A stretch of DNA of 64,000 nucleotides from Watersipora subatra (Eukaryota > Bryozoa > Gymnolaemata > Cheilostomatida > Watersiporidae), in assembly GCF_963576615.1 (NCBI RefSeq), contig NC_088710.1, positions 20,579,114-20,643,113 of the forward strand, in the 5' to 3' direction. The position numbers were made by a program, and so were the translations under genes. Shown here piece by piece: positions 50,101 to 59,300 of this stretch (position 1 is the stretch's first letter; each line of letters starts with the position of its first letter). The notes under the pieces were generated by a model. It was not told the DNA's origin and made no database searches. It saw only the letters and a program-made list of their open reading frames with translations.

Positions 50101-52006
50101 TGTGTTAAACTATCTCGTTATTCCCCAAACACTGCTTGCTATTACTATTGGATAAGTAACCTAAAATCACCTTCAGTTAGCTCTTTCTTTGGCAACGGGC
50201 GTAGACTATCAGTCTAGCTTCGCAACGTGCCTATCTTAATGTTTTAGACTCAAAAACTTAGCTATCTTTTGAACCTTAAACAAGAACATGTACAAAAAGA
50301 CTCATAGAAGTAGAATCAAAATGATACGCTTTGCATTCTAACACTAGCTGTGCCTCCCAGCGTTGCCCGGGTATTAAAAATCACCCTATAAACGATGAGA
50401 AGTGATGAGATTTGCCTACCACTTGCTGGCAGGCAACCCTCCAGCAAATGGCAGGCCATTGCCAAGTGGCCTGGCACATTGCCAATGGAAAATTTCACTA
50501 AGCTAGTTAATAAGCGCTAGGTTTCTATTTTCTAATGCCGTTAGGCCATGACAATTCTCAGCATTGTTGTCCAGCAATGCTACTAATCGTTATAGCTGGA
50601 CATACCTGGACAGAAAACAGACATACTTTAATAAATATATATATACATATATATATATAGATAAATTATGATTGTCTAGGTCTCTAGGATATACTAAATA
50701 TGTTGTTTTTTGGGGCTGTCTAATCTCAAATTGTAGCATATCAAATCTCAAATTATATTATAACTGCTCCATCAACTATAATAATTAGTATTACTATTAG
50801 TGTCCGAGAAAAAGGCTCCTCTATTTCCCCTTTTCACTTCTTAGTTGAAGACAAACTCTTCTAACCACACGACCTTCTGACCTGCCTGTTTATTTATAGA
50901 TTTGTATTGCATACCATTAATGCTAGTTACTATCATAAAGAATGATGAAAAAAGCTGTGACTCGCTACTTGTGTGGTATGTCACAGATCTGTCAGTTATG
51001 GATACGACAGTGTTTCTGGAACTACCTTGACTGGAGTGAGATCTGCCACTATGTAACCATGTGTATGCTGCTAGGAATAGACTATCAGGTCTACATGTGT
51101 GTCGCTATTCTTCGACATCTTCAGAATGATATTCTTCATCACCAGCAGCAGCAGGACCTTGTTATCTTTCTCAGGGTATGACATCACTTCCTGTCTACTT
51201 GTTTATACTTGTGTTAGCAATTGTTCCTAGGGGACAATTGCTGGCGCATTCTTGGAGAATCAGATGTACGTTTAAATGGCTGGTTCGCAGGAACCAGGAG
51301 TTTTGGTATAAATTATTTTGGTGACCTGGCGAAAAGCATGGAGAATATGGGTGTAAAGTTTAGACAAAATTGGCTGAAAAATGCGAAAACTCATGCTTTA
51401 AGCAATTTCAACTCATTCAAAAATCACATCTCATTCTTTGCAGTTGTCTCAGTTTTATCAGTTAGTAGTTGTTGGTTAGTTAGTTCACTAGTCTAGTTGT
51501 TCTCTGTTTAGCGGTTTGTTGGTGAGATTTTCCTTGATAAATAGTCTGGTAACTTGAGTAATTTACTCATTATTTATTTATTAATAAACAACAGCATTCA
51601 GGCTAGCTAATGGGCATGTGTTGAATTGATAGAGAATTGATTTTGTCTATTTGGGATAATTTATTTAACCGATTCATTGGAGTTGGGTTAAAAAATTGAT
51701 AAATTGTAGTCGTTTTGCTTAAATACCAAATTGAATATATTCTTAAATGACCTATGATGCAAAAGAATTGTGAATTGACTTGTTAATTTATTGATGAAAA
51801 TTGAATCATTTTCTAAAGCCTAAAAACATCTCCATCAATTTGTAAAGAGTGTACAACAGTTGCCAACCAGCCATGTAATATTCTTTGAACAGGAGCAGCC
51901 AATTACCGGGTTCAAGGTTGGCAAGCATTTAGAATACATGCAGAAGTTGGAAGCCAAATATCGTAAGACTGTTTTACCAGACATGCTGCATCTATCCAAG
52001 CCATGA
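14681..52006 (+). CDS. TBC1D32: TBC1D32 (broad-minded/BROMI), complete, 26 coding exons
   Basis: Exons: 14681-14817, 15830-15988, 16094-16240, 17240-17351, 18520-18663, 19413-19595, 22582-22791, 24129-24294, 24613-24753, 26355-26438, 27799-27944, 28052-28179, 31082-31280, 33889-33944, 34462-34688, 35969-36087, 37165-37284, 40671-40870, 40963-41080, 41698-41794, 46595-46720, 47263-47343, 48191-48366, 48883-49194, 50987-51175, 51893-52006. All introns are GT-AG and every junction keeps phase, giving 1296 aa against 1257 in human. The family call rests on the C-terminal third (exons 24-26), with [26 protein letters not shown] and the TBC-like block [14 protein letters not shown]. The N-terminal two-thirds is helical, as expected of the armadillo-like part. 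TBC1D32 works with CDK20/CCRK in cilium assembly and Hedgehog signalling. Exon 14 (56 nt) and exon 20 (weak acceptor) are the least certain; exon 20 is supported by exact phase agreement with exons 19 and 21. The start at 14681 is the first ATG of exon 1; a non-coding 5' exon cannot be excluded. Confidence 0.93.
14881..15639. repeat. 19-20 bp minisatellite with 113-bp higher-order repeat (TBC1D32 intron 1)
   Basis: About 39 copies of units close to GGGGTTGTAGCTACTACTA. From about 15260 a larger block repeats: the marker AAGGATTGTAG begins near 15261, 15374, 15487 and 15600, a constant 113-bp step. This is higher-order structure from recent amplification of a six-unit block. Confidence 0.95.
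16261..16660 (+). mobile_element. SINE-like element beginning CTAGCTGTGCTACCCGG
   Basis: It begins ACTAGCTGTGCTACCCGGCG and ends near GGCTGGATATACTGGAGGAC, followed by a short TA-rich tail. A shorter relative lies at 50343-50660, sharing both ends but lacking most of the middle. The middle of this copy has a degenerate tRNA-like stretch with GAGATCAAATC in a B-box position. It lies in TBC1D32 intron 3. Confidence 0.6.
16896..17135. repeat. Degenerate 15-16 bp minisatellite (TBC1D32 intron 3)
   Basis: About 15 degenerate units related to GGCTGGTTCATATCAC lie just upstream of exon 4. The array is free of stops in one frame, which explains a spurious open frame here. Confidence 0.85.
22076..22330. 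repeat. 49-bp tandem repeat, about five copies (TBC1D32 intron 6)
   Basis: The unit contains AGCCAAGTTATCCAATAAGA and CTGTATCTCATCTTATATC; copies differ by a few substitutions and one copy has a TATAT insertion. Confidence 0.9.
23039..23112 (-). tRNA. tRNA-Asn (GUU)
   Basis: This 74-nt gene in TBC1D32 intron 7 lies antisense to the host. It has the acceptor pair GTCTCTG/CAGGGAC, the D-arm GGCGCAATCGGTTAGCGC, the anticodon arm TTCGG-CTGTTAA-CCGAA with GTT at the anticodon, and the T-arm GGTGG-TTCAAGC-CCACC. It closely matches standard animal tRNA-Asn. A TTTTT terminator follows within about 5 nt on the minus strand, so it is probably functional rather than a SINE head. Confidence 0.97.
24916..26310. 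mobile_element. Non-autonomous DNA transposon, 1.4 kb (TBC1D32 intron 9)
   Basis: The left end TACTGTAAAACATCTAAATG and the right end (reverse complement TACCATAAAATCTTTATTTG) form diverged terminal inverted repeats, both continuing into GAACGCC or GAATGCC and further GACCACC-type motifs. The interior has no convincing transposase; one 69-codon open frame at 25497-25706 is Lys-rich and unrecognised. The boundaries are inferred from the inverted ends and TA flanks. Confidence 0.6.
26494..26692 (-). mobile_element. tRNA-derived SINE-like element (TBC1D32 intron 10)
   Basis: Read on the minus strand, it begins GGTCGGGTGGTGCAGTTAGT (A-box region), has GAGTTCAATTCCCATG (B-box region), and ends with GGCTTCGGACAGACAGAC then TTATTATCTTATGG. 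This is the same architecture as the element at 3924-4078. The B-box region is partly duplicated (CATGGGAATTGAAC occurs twice on the plus strand). Confidence 0.7.
27120..27235. repeat. Palindromic tandem repeat (TBC1D32 intron 10)
   Basis: Alternating copies of TACTGTAGTAGTGTA and GCTAGTGTACTACTAG form several short inverted pairs and could fold into alternative hairpins. Confidence 0.8.
28513..28764. repeat. 17-bp minisatellite (TBC1D32 intron 12)
   Basis: About 15 copies of ATGTACAATTATACGCG. Because 17 is not a multiple of 3 and the unit lacks stops, all three forward frames stay open. Confidence 0.95.
29440..30880. repeat. Old, degenerate ~40-55 bp satellite (TBC1D32 intron 12)
   Basis: More than twenty spaced occurrences of ATAGGTCAAGTTGGTACTCC-like cores lie between about 29470 and 30410. 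The array resumes at 30834 after an inserted MITE. High divergence between copies indicates age. Confidence 0.75.
30431..30833. mobile_element. TA-flanked MITE, copy 1, inside a satellite array
   Basis: Its ends are CCGTACTTTTCGGACTAATA and, in reverse complement, CAGTATTTTTCGGACTATAA, both bounded by TA. The Tc1/mariner-pogo type of target duplication is inferred from that. The interior contains paired CCGCTAGGGCGCATTAA and TTTCACCGCTAG-type blocks and has no coding capacity. A second copy in opposite orientation lies at 54442-54827. Confidence 0.85.
33190..33660. repeat. AT-rich degenerate repeat (TBC1D32 intron 13)
   Basis: Degenerate units around TATATTATTTTTCTATTATA, with a perfect two-copy stretch containing TATTTACTTATATGTATTTA. 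Open frames here are Tyr/Ile/Leu-rich artefacts of the repeat. Confidence 0.85.
34892..35332. repeat. 11-bp minisatellite (TBC1D32 intron 15)
   Basis: About 40 copies of ATGACTCAGCT with AACT and ACT variants, beginning about 200 nt after the exon 15 donor. Confidence 0.95.
36511..37115. repeat. 19-20 bp minisatellite abutting TBC1D32 exon 17
   Basis: About 30 copies of units like TTTGTCCACAATATACTCTC end about 50 nt before the exon 17 acceptor at 37163-37164. The array is stop-free in several frames on both strands, giving a false 230-codon open frame. A shorter related array lies at 41153-41405, together with a copied piece of exon 17. Confidence 0.95.
38706..38897. repeat. ~36-bp minisatellite (TBC1D32 intron 17)
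   Basis: About five copies alternate CAGCCATGTACAGTGTGA with CAGCCATGTACACATGG; the unit is itself two half-repeats. Confidence 0.9.
39260..39552. repeat. 24-bp minisatellite (TBC1D32 intron 17)
   Basis: About 12 copies of a unit containing AATGTATAGCAAGTGACGAT, with few differences between copies, ending next to the inverted-repeat element at 39570. Confidence 0.95.
39570..40301. mobile_element. DNA transposon remnant with ~75-bp inverted ends (TBC1D32 intron 17)
   Basis: The left end AAAGGGCTAGTCACATCAAA is mirrored by the right end (reverse complement AAAGGGCTGGTTGCATCAAA). Similarity continues for about 75 bp through GAAAGTAAAAACATTTTTCT and ACCATTTTAGCTTTT. The interior has no clear transposase. 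A segment at about 40138-40200 (TTTTAACCGCGATCAAATTT) recurs in two orientations at 55440-55700. Confidence 0.8.
41153..41405. repeat. 20-bp minisatellite, second copy (TBC1D32 intron 19)
   Basis: About 12 units like TTTGCCCACAATGTACTATC, the same family as 36511-37115, leading into the exon 17 copy at 41459. Confidence 0.95.
41406..41539 (+). pseudogene. TBC1D32: Partial duplicate of TBC1D32 exon 17 with intact acceptor (decoy exon)
   Basis: The sequence from 41398 to about 41487 repeats 37109-37196: the intron end, the branch and pyrimidine region, the acceptor TTTTTTTAG and the first codons of exon 17 (PLVNLIHI). Homology stops after about 27-30 coding bases. Spliced from exon 19, which ends in phase 0, it would read in frame for 26 codons to TGA at 41537-41539. 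The three differences in the first eight codons are all synonymous. It may be a dead copy or a stop-containing alternative exon. Confidence 0.8.
42634..42838. repeat. 55-bp tandem repeat, about 3.5 copies (TBC1D32 intron 20)
   Basis: The unit includes CACAGTCTATCCAGACTTAG and ACAATACACTACTCTTAAAC; copies are nearly identical and one is shortened. Confidence 0.95.
43265..43775. repeat. ~40-bp degenerate minisatellite (TBC1D32 intron 20)
   Basis: Units combine TATGTACTTACTTATGATGT with CTATTAGCTGTTTGTA; spacing varies and a two-copy block is repeated near 43400 and 43480. Confidence 0.85.
43946..44296. repeat. 25-bp minisatellite (TBC1D32 intron 20)
   Basis: About 14 copies of a unit containing GATATGCTATATAATATAAC then TGTAT; very low divergence between copies. 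Confidence 0.95.
45069..45440 (+). mobile_element. DNA-transposon remnant related to 57357-58119
   Basis: After TA it begins CAGTAGGCAATCCTACAATG, and then shares TAATCCGTT, ACGTTTACGTTATA, ACATGTAAATTG and CCTAATCCGTT with the reverse complement of about 57990-58119. A second shared block (GGTAATTTTACAATAAG, GCGCATA) lies near 45290-45330. The right end is not clear. Confidence 0.55.
45876..46040 (+). mobile_element. tRNA-derived SINE-like element (TBC1D32 intron 20)
   Basis: TTAGCTCAGTTGGTAGTGTT matches a tRNA A-box and D-loop; ATGGGTTTGAATCGTGT matches a B-box. The anticodon arm does not pair, so this is a SINE head or tRNA pseudogene, not a tRNA gene. Confidence 0.65.
47690..47850. repeat. 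Degenerate CACTCTATTATTTTGT repeat (TBC1D32 intron 22)
   Basis: About nine loose copies of CACTCTATTATTTTGT; related ACTCTATT-rich sequence extends back to about 47440. Confidence 0.7.
48452..48640. repeat. GTAC/TATG simple repeat (TBC1D32 intron 23)
   Basis: A nearly self-complementary alternation of GTATGTAC and ATATGTAC, open in many frames on both strands; it causes several spurious Tyr/Val/His-rich open frames. Confidence 0.95.
48883..52006 (+). other. TBC1D32: C-terminal TBC-like domain of TBC1D32 (exons 24-26)
   Basis: The domain runs through exons 24 (104 codons), 25 (63) and 26 (37 plus stop). Exon 25 carries the TBC-like helix pattern [12 protein letters not shown], then [21 protein letters not shown] do not see the arginine-finger (IxxDxxR) or glutamine-finger (YxQ) motifs of active Rab GAPs in these exons. 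That fits a non-catalytic scaffold, though the arginine motif would need an alignment to exclude. A second open frame overlaps exon 24 at 48930 but does not match the family. Confidence 0.8.
50343..50665 (+). mobile_element. SINE-like element, shorter relative of 16261-16660 (TBC1D32 intron 24)
   Basis: It starts CACTAGCTGTGCCTCCCAGC, then GTTGCCCGGGTATTAAAAAT, and ends TAGCTGGACATACCTGGACA before a TA dinucleotide tail. The middle carries a short tandem duplication (TTGCCAAGTGG, ATTGCCAATGG). Confidence 0.6.
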
Positions 52007-52285
52007 GTCTCATCAACTGAACACCGGACTTGTTCTTTTACTACATTATATTATATATATTACTTTTATATATTTAGATTGACACAGAATTTATTTTCTT
52101 TTTATTACATTGTTGTTTTTTAACCCGATCTCACTTGATGTCCGATATTTACACCAGTAGGTAATTGTGTTGCTTGATAGCTTGCTAACTCTTACTTGTT
52201 CTCTGCAGAATGTAAGAATCAAGCATGACAGACTGTAGCCTAAATCATTTGCCATTAAAATAAAACAATAAATTTTAAGCATTTT
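52007..52285 (+). other. TBC1D32: TBC1D32 3' UTR with poly(A) signals
   Basis: Two AATAAA hexamers follow the stop codon, at 52259-52264 and 52267-52272, giving a 3' UTR of about 280 nt. Confidence 0.65.
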
Positions 52286-52823
52286 ACAAACTGTGATAAG
52301 GGCTTTAAAGATGATCGCTAGTTGGAGATTGAGCTCAACGCAAGTTTTAAAGCGAACTGAGTTCTAGTGGACTTCTGACATCACACAAAACTAGTAAATA
52401 GTAAAATGTGCCAATGATAAATATTGCATCGGTTTTACCACATCTTCTATAGTTAGTTATAGCATTAGATGGGTGCAATGTTACTGCTATGCTATTCCAG
52501 GGGTTCATCCTTCAACTCGACTGTTTTTTGGTATGTCCAACTAAGAACCAGCTCATTGGACTGTACTAAAACGTTTGTTCGGTTAATGTTAATCAAACAT
52601 CATATCAAAATTATCAAGACAATCAAATCAGGTGCATTTAGATTGGAATGTAAGCTCACATCAAAAAAGAACACAACTTCTCAGTTCTATCAAGATACAC
52701 TTGAGCACTTTTGTCAGTTTACATTTGTACACATCTCCCAGATCACATTTATACAAATCTAAACGCCCATGTCTTATGCATCACATCACAACTGTGCACA
52801 TCACTTAGATGAAACGTATGCAT

Positions 52824-52993
52824 TCTGTCAGACCACACCTGTGCACATCTGTCAGACCACGCCTATGCACATCTGTCAGACTACGCCTGTGCACATCTGT
52901 CAGACCACGCCTGTGCACATCTGTCGGACCACGCCTGTGCACATCTGTCAGACCACACTTGTGCACATCTGTCAGACCACCCTTGTGCACATA
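52824..52993. repeat. 24-bp minisatellite between TBC1D32 and UBE3B
   Basis: About seven copies of a unit containing TGTCAGACCACGCCTGTGCA. It lies in the 1.3 kb between the two convergent stop codons. Confidence 0.95.
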
Positions 52994-53346
52994 ACAAAAT
53001 ACTGCCCCCACATTTATAAATGGTGCTCCGTGATGATAAGATAGTATTTGAACATTTTATAGAAGCATCTTTCCATATTGTGTATGTTTTCAATGTCTTA
53101 TAATCAAGGCACTAACATCTTCATGCCATCAATCAACTGCTGATCACAAGTATATTTGTATCATATCATCATCAATAATATCCGGAAACATGTATACGAA
53201 TATAAATGAATATTGGAAACCAGCCAATGCTTCAATTTGCACAAAAAGATAAACAATCATTGAATAAAGTTAATAAATTGGTACATTAATAAATACAATT
53301 TTTCTATTATTAGATAAAAATGCAGAGCTGAGCAACCAGGCTAACT

Positions 53347-56300
53347 CTATGATAGTTCGAATCCTGTGTTATTAAGAATGCTGTAACGCAACTTGTCTCG
53401 GAGAATTCGTTTTTTACTATAATTTGGCAGCTTAAGCAGGTTGAAGCAGGTTGAGGAAGTTGGTAGACGTCCTGCAGGCTCATTCTTCCTGATACTGAAG
53501 AATCCTTTTAAGACACTTCCTATGGTGTCCCCTGTGTCCTACAATAACAATGCTAGGTTTGCTACTTCTTAGCAACAAACATCAACAGCCATTAAATTCA
53601 ACTACAGGAATAAAACATATGGTATCGAGGTTGTTCATATTTGATGAAGGATGGCAGTTACCTGGTCATCAGAGACTTCTACACAGCGGATGGAGAACGG
53701 AGGCTCAAGTTGGCCAAATCCAAGAAGAGGAGGCTTAGAGCATGACGTTATAAACTGGAACAACAATACACCTGACAGTGTAGTACAGTGTAGCATAAGG
53801 AGACATCTGTATGCCTGCGGGGACTAGCAACACAGCTACGACTTATAATATTTTTAACTATACCTGGGCACATTGAGAATTAGTAGAACATATTCCTGTA
53901 CATATCAAATACCACATCGCAGTTACCCGCAAACTCTGAATCAGTACATCTATATGTACATCCCATGCATATCTGGCAGACCAAATTTCTGTACAACTAT
54001 CAGACTATACCTGCATATATCTGTTAGACTAGTGTATATTATGCAGGTCACTGACCTTAAGAAACTGGCCCCTCTCTTTTTCATTGAAATCCTTCTGAAG
54101 AATATCCCAAAGCCAGTTGACCACTCTGTGGTTATTGTGGAAACCACCATAATACTGGGTATGTTTCCTGTGAGATAACGACGTTAAGATTAGGCCATGA
54201 CTGCAGACAGATAGGTAAAAGTACATCAAATAAAACACAGCAGTAATGAATCCGCAAGTCGCCAAGATTATCGGCCAGTGAAAAATCTTGTGTTTTCTAG
54301 ACGAAAGCAACATAAATAAAACTAACCATATCCTGTCTCTGTCTGACTGTCAGCATTATCAGTATATCTAATTTCAGAGATAGTGTAATGTCTTTGACAA
54401 CACAAAACATTTAGTAACAATACAGAATAAAAGCAGCTATGTAACCGTACTTTTTCGGACTATTAACCGCACCCCTATATAAGCCACATCTGCTTTATTT
54501 TCCAAAAACCGATAATAAAACAATATATAGGCCGCACCTTTGTGTAGGCCACAGCACTCAGGACGGTGCTTTTTAACGCGGCACCAACTTTGCTGTTTAA
54601 AACAGACGCTTATTAACCGACGCTTTTTAACCTAGTGCCTAATGGAATAGTACCGTTAGGCATTGTTTCATATTTTGTTTCACCGTTGGAGGCGCACTAA
54701 CCAGAGATTCTGATTAATGCGCCCTAGCGGTGAAAGAAAAAGCCACAGAATAGCTGCACCCTTATATAAGCCGCATGGCTCAAATCATCAGAAAAAAGTA
54801 GCGGCTAATAGTCCGAAAAGTACAGTAAGTGCTCAAATGTTGTTTTGATCTAGTCAGCTTCCCTTTGAAGGCAGTACAACATCCTACTTCAGGCTTCTTT
54901 ATAAATCTTGCCCAGCCAGTCTGAGCGCAGGATAGACACACCCTTCTAGTCAGTGGTGCTTTAGTTATAATCATACCACATTATGACTAACATTCTTACA
55001 GAAAAATCCTACCTGGAGTAGTGTTGAAGGCTGCCGCAGTACCTAGAGTGGTAATGAAGGCTGCCAAAGTGCAATAGAGAAAAGTTGAAATGATCTTACC
55101 TCAGATCCGCGAGGTCGATATCGATAGTGTCACCCGAGATGAGTTTCTGCACTTCTGGTGTAGAGAACATTTGCAGCCATTCGTAACTGACGATTGACCC
55201 AAACCCTCGAATAAAAGCCTTTGTCTGTTCTCGAATCCGTGTGTGCATCTTGAACCGCGCCATGTAATGCACATAACTGATTCTGAAATTAAAGAAAACT
55301 GGCTTCAGAACCCAGTCTTAAGTATTTTGGCTAAACAATCAAATTTCTACTTTCGATTGCCAAAATATAAAATTTTTTCAAGATCTGAAGCAAAACTTGA
55401 GCAAATATTTGAGTCTACATTTTAAAAATGAACTAAAATGATTTCTCAAGATTAAAATCAACAGAACTTGATTGCGATTAAATATGTTCAGAAAAATATA
55501 TGCCAAGATGACATCACTAGCTTCGGTCTGCCTGTCTCTGTCGTTATTGATATCAGCTATTGCATTCAAGTTGAAGCGTTGACATCTCTCATTCTGTCGG
55601 TCTCTTTGCCGAAGTGCAATTATAGACATAGTAATCGCACTTCTGCTTGAATCTGACCGTTTTAACCGCGATCAAGTTTTTTCAATTTTAATCAATAAAC
55701 ATCCTTGCAGTCAGATCACCTCAAACATAAAAAACAAATGCAAATGATAGAAAATTACCGACACTTTCAGAAAAAAACTACTAAGCTTTTGTGTCAGTTT
55801 ATCTTTAAGTCATTTCCAACCTAAAATGCTGGAAGTTTCTCAGTGTAGTAAAGTTTGCCGGTGAACGAAAAAAGGTTGAAGGCGAAAACTGAAACTTACT
55901 TATTGGCATTCGTAACAGAGATGGCTCGTCCTCCAGGTTTCAGTTCATAATTTTGCAATTTCCCCATAACATTCTCATCATAGGAGAAATTTAGCTCGAG
56001 CTCCTCTATATCTCCATCATAGTGCTACAACAGGACTATATCTCTATCATAGTGCTACAACAGGGCTATATCTCCATCATAGTGCTACAACAGGGCTTTA
56101 TCTCCATCATAGTGCTACAACAGGGCTATATCTCCATCATAGTGCTACAACAGGGCTATATCTCCATCATAGTGCTACAACAGGGCTATATATCCATCAT
56201 AGTGCTACAACAGGGCTATATCTCCATCATAGTGCTACAACAGGGCTATATCTCCATCATAGTGCTACAACAGGGCTTTATATCCATCATAGTGCTACAA

Positions 56301-59300
56301 CAGGGCTTTATATCCATCATAGTGCTACAACAGGGCTATATACCGTATCCATCATAGTGCTACAACAGGGCTATATCTCCATCATAGTGCTACAACAGGG
56401 CTATATCTCCATCATAGTACTATAACAGGGCTATATCTCCATCATAGTGCTACAACAGGGCTTTATATCCATCATAGTGCTACAACAGGGCTTTATATCC
56501 ATCATAGTGCTACAACAGGGCTATATACCGTATCCATCATAGTGCTACAACAGGGCTATATATCCATCATAGTGCTACAACAGGGCTATATCTCCAACAT
56601 AGTGCTACAACAGGGCTATATCTCCATCATAGTGCTACAACAGGGCTATATATCCATCATAGTGCTACAACAGGGCTATATATCCATCATAGTGCTACAA
56701 CAGGGCTATATCTCCATCATAGTGCTAACACAGGGCTATATCTCCATCATAGTGCTACAAAAGGGCTATATCTCCATCACAGTGCTACAACAGGGCATCA
56801 CATGTGCAGTGCTACCAGTGAATGTCAATGTAACAAATGGCAGACCAAAAACAATTGCAGGAATAAAATTTGTACAGTTAAATTTTACCTAAAGATATAA
56901 TGATAGTTATGCTAGCAAATATTGAGAGTTTAAGGTCTTGTCATCTTCCACTGCGAGTCAGTGACTGCTGCCATTTTTAGACTTGAAAGCATATTGTATT
57001 TATTCGCATGTGACACAGAACAGATAAGAAGGCTTTCCTTAAGAATGCTTAATATCCCTGACAACTGAATAGCATGATAAGGTTTGAATCAATGATAGAG
57101 AATGACACATAGCCTGATGATGGCACAAGCCAATAAGCAGACTGTTACTGAATGATAAAACTAATAATACTAAATAATAACGATAAACCATAAAAAGAAT
57201 AATATTGATGTTGAAATTTTGAAAGTGGTTCAAAAACGTAAATGATAGTTTCCTTGGGGCACTTGGTTAAGTTTAGTGGAGCATATGAAAGATAGGCAGA
57301 CTCTGTTTGTCTACTGCATCTTGTAATGGAATGTCACTTTTCAGAGATTAAATGTACAGTAAACACTCCTGTAACACCAACCTCCTTTAACATACAGTAA
57401 GTTCCACTTAATGTAAAGAATCTATGTAAAGTTTTTGCTTCGTATTACATAAACAATTCATTAAAGTGTCAAGTCAGAGCAAGTTCTCAAATTTGATTTG
57501 AATAACACGAGTCCCATAGTTGGCCTTAAAACATTTTTTCTCTTTTGGCACGCACGCTTGGGAAAGAAAACGATGCATATACTAGCACCCTGGCAGTCTA
57601 ATGAGCTGCGTGTCAAGAGTTGGAGACTCATCGAAAGCAGTGTTTTATGCTAATCTCTAACACCGGCTACGGACGGGCAGACAGATACCGTTGTTACTAG
57701 GGTAAATATATATTCTTGATTTTCTTTATTTTAGACATAAATTTTGTTTGCAGCATAGACCTTGCTGTCTAGAAAAAAGTGAACGAAACTGATTTAAATT
57801 GACATTAATGGTATGCGCTTAATGTAAAATCACCATAATCATAAACCCTAAATCAAGTGAAAGTAAGAAGAAACAAGAGAAAAAGTTGTCTTTACAAACC
57901 AATAATACTGAAGCTACTGTAAGTCCTTAAAATAAAAAGTTTAGTTTTTTTCTATTTGACGTGCCAAAGGGGTGAGTTTGAGACGATCTTGAAACGGATT
58001 AGACAATTTACATGTACTTTACAGTATAAAATGTATTTTACGTATGTTCGTATAACATGCATGTAAAATCAGTATAACGTTAACGCTCTCGAAACGGATT
58101 ATTGTAAGAGCGTCTACTGTAAACATCTAAATACTAATTAGGTCAAATTACGCTAAGGGTATGATGAGAGTCAGTACGATTACTGTACACAGACAGCTGC
58201 AACCTTCCTGAACTAACTGAAAGGAGTAATTTGCTTTTAAATGCTGTGAAACAGTGAGTAAGATCTGACCTTGACATAGGCGAGGTTCTTGTAAAGTTCT
58301 GGGTCAAGAGAAGGCAATTCATCAAGATAACTGTACATGGAGTTTTTGGTGTTGTCTAACACTTGTGTAAGGAAAAATGGTGCAAATGGAACATCTACAA
58401 CGATTCCCTACAATTAGGAATGCATTGTTATGATACCAGCAGAAGGTGATATCAAAGCATATATAAATTGAACATTGACTAAAAAGGATATTCCTATAGC
58501 CATTGTAGCATATTATAATAATTATACAGTCATACTTCGACTTACGAGCCTAATGCGTTCCAAGACTGAGCTCGTATGTCAATTTACTCGCATGTTGGTG
58601 CAATTTATTTATATATAGAACAATTAAATATATATTGATTGGTTTCCATACTCTAGAAAATGCAAATAAAACACTCAAAACAAGATATTGTAACAGAAAG
58701 AACATGCTGGTTATTGTCCTAACATACCACATGCTTTCAAAAAGCAACAAATAAAAAATAATGCAAGGAAATGTGATAAATTAAAATGTAAAATTAAATA
58801 CATACAATAGCAGCCAACGCTAGCATTTGCCAGAGAGGGAGATATAAGTTATCCTTCATTACAACAGTTGACTTTGATAAATTTGGATTTTATCAAAGTC
58901 TTGAAAGACAAACTTAGAAGCAAATCTAGAAGCAAACTTTCATTTTTAACTTAACGTAATTAAAATTTCTTCGGCGCTTGTAGTTTGAAGTTTCCCGCTG
59001 GTTAGCTACTTTTTCCTTTGTTTCGCTTTAACGACTAGCCGGCCGTTTTAAGATGAACCTATTTAAGGACGTTTGCCTTTGTCGCCCTTTCAACATGTTG
59101 CGATTAGGACGAACACAGGTGTCGTCACAAAGGTTTAATGCATGACCACTAGCCAACTTGTCCGAATGTCTATTTTTATAGTTTTGATAGATAGCACCGG
59201 CCTTTTCAAAAAGCGTCGTTTCAGTTACGCTGTCACCGGCCAATTGTTTATCTTTTATCCAATGCTTGAGCGTTCTCTCCATCAGCGGTCGTGAAGATCG

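Noticed and set aside
52769-53093. Repetitive HICQTTPV and related frames on both strands
   Set aside because: Product of a 24-bp minisatellite.
56022-56892. Plus-strand repetitive open frames ([10 protein letters not shown] repeats)
   Set aside because: These are the antisense of the 30-bp minisatellite next to a UBE3B exon.
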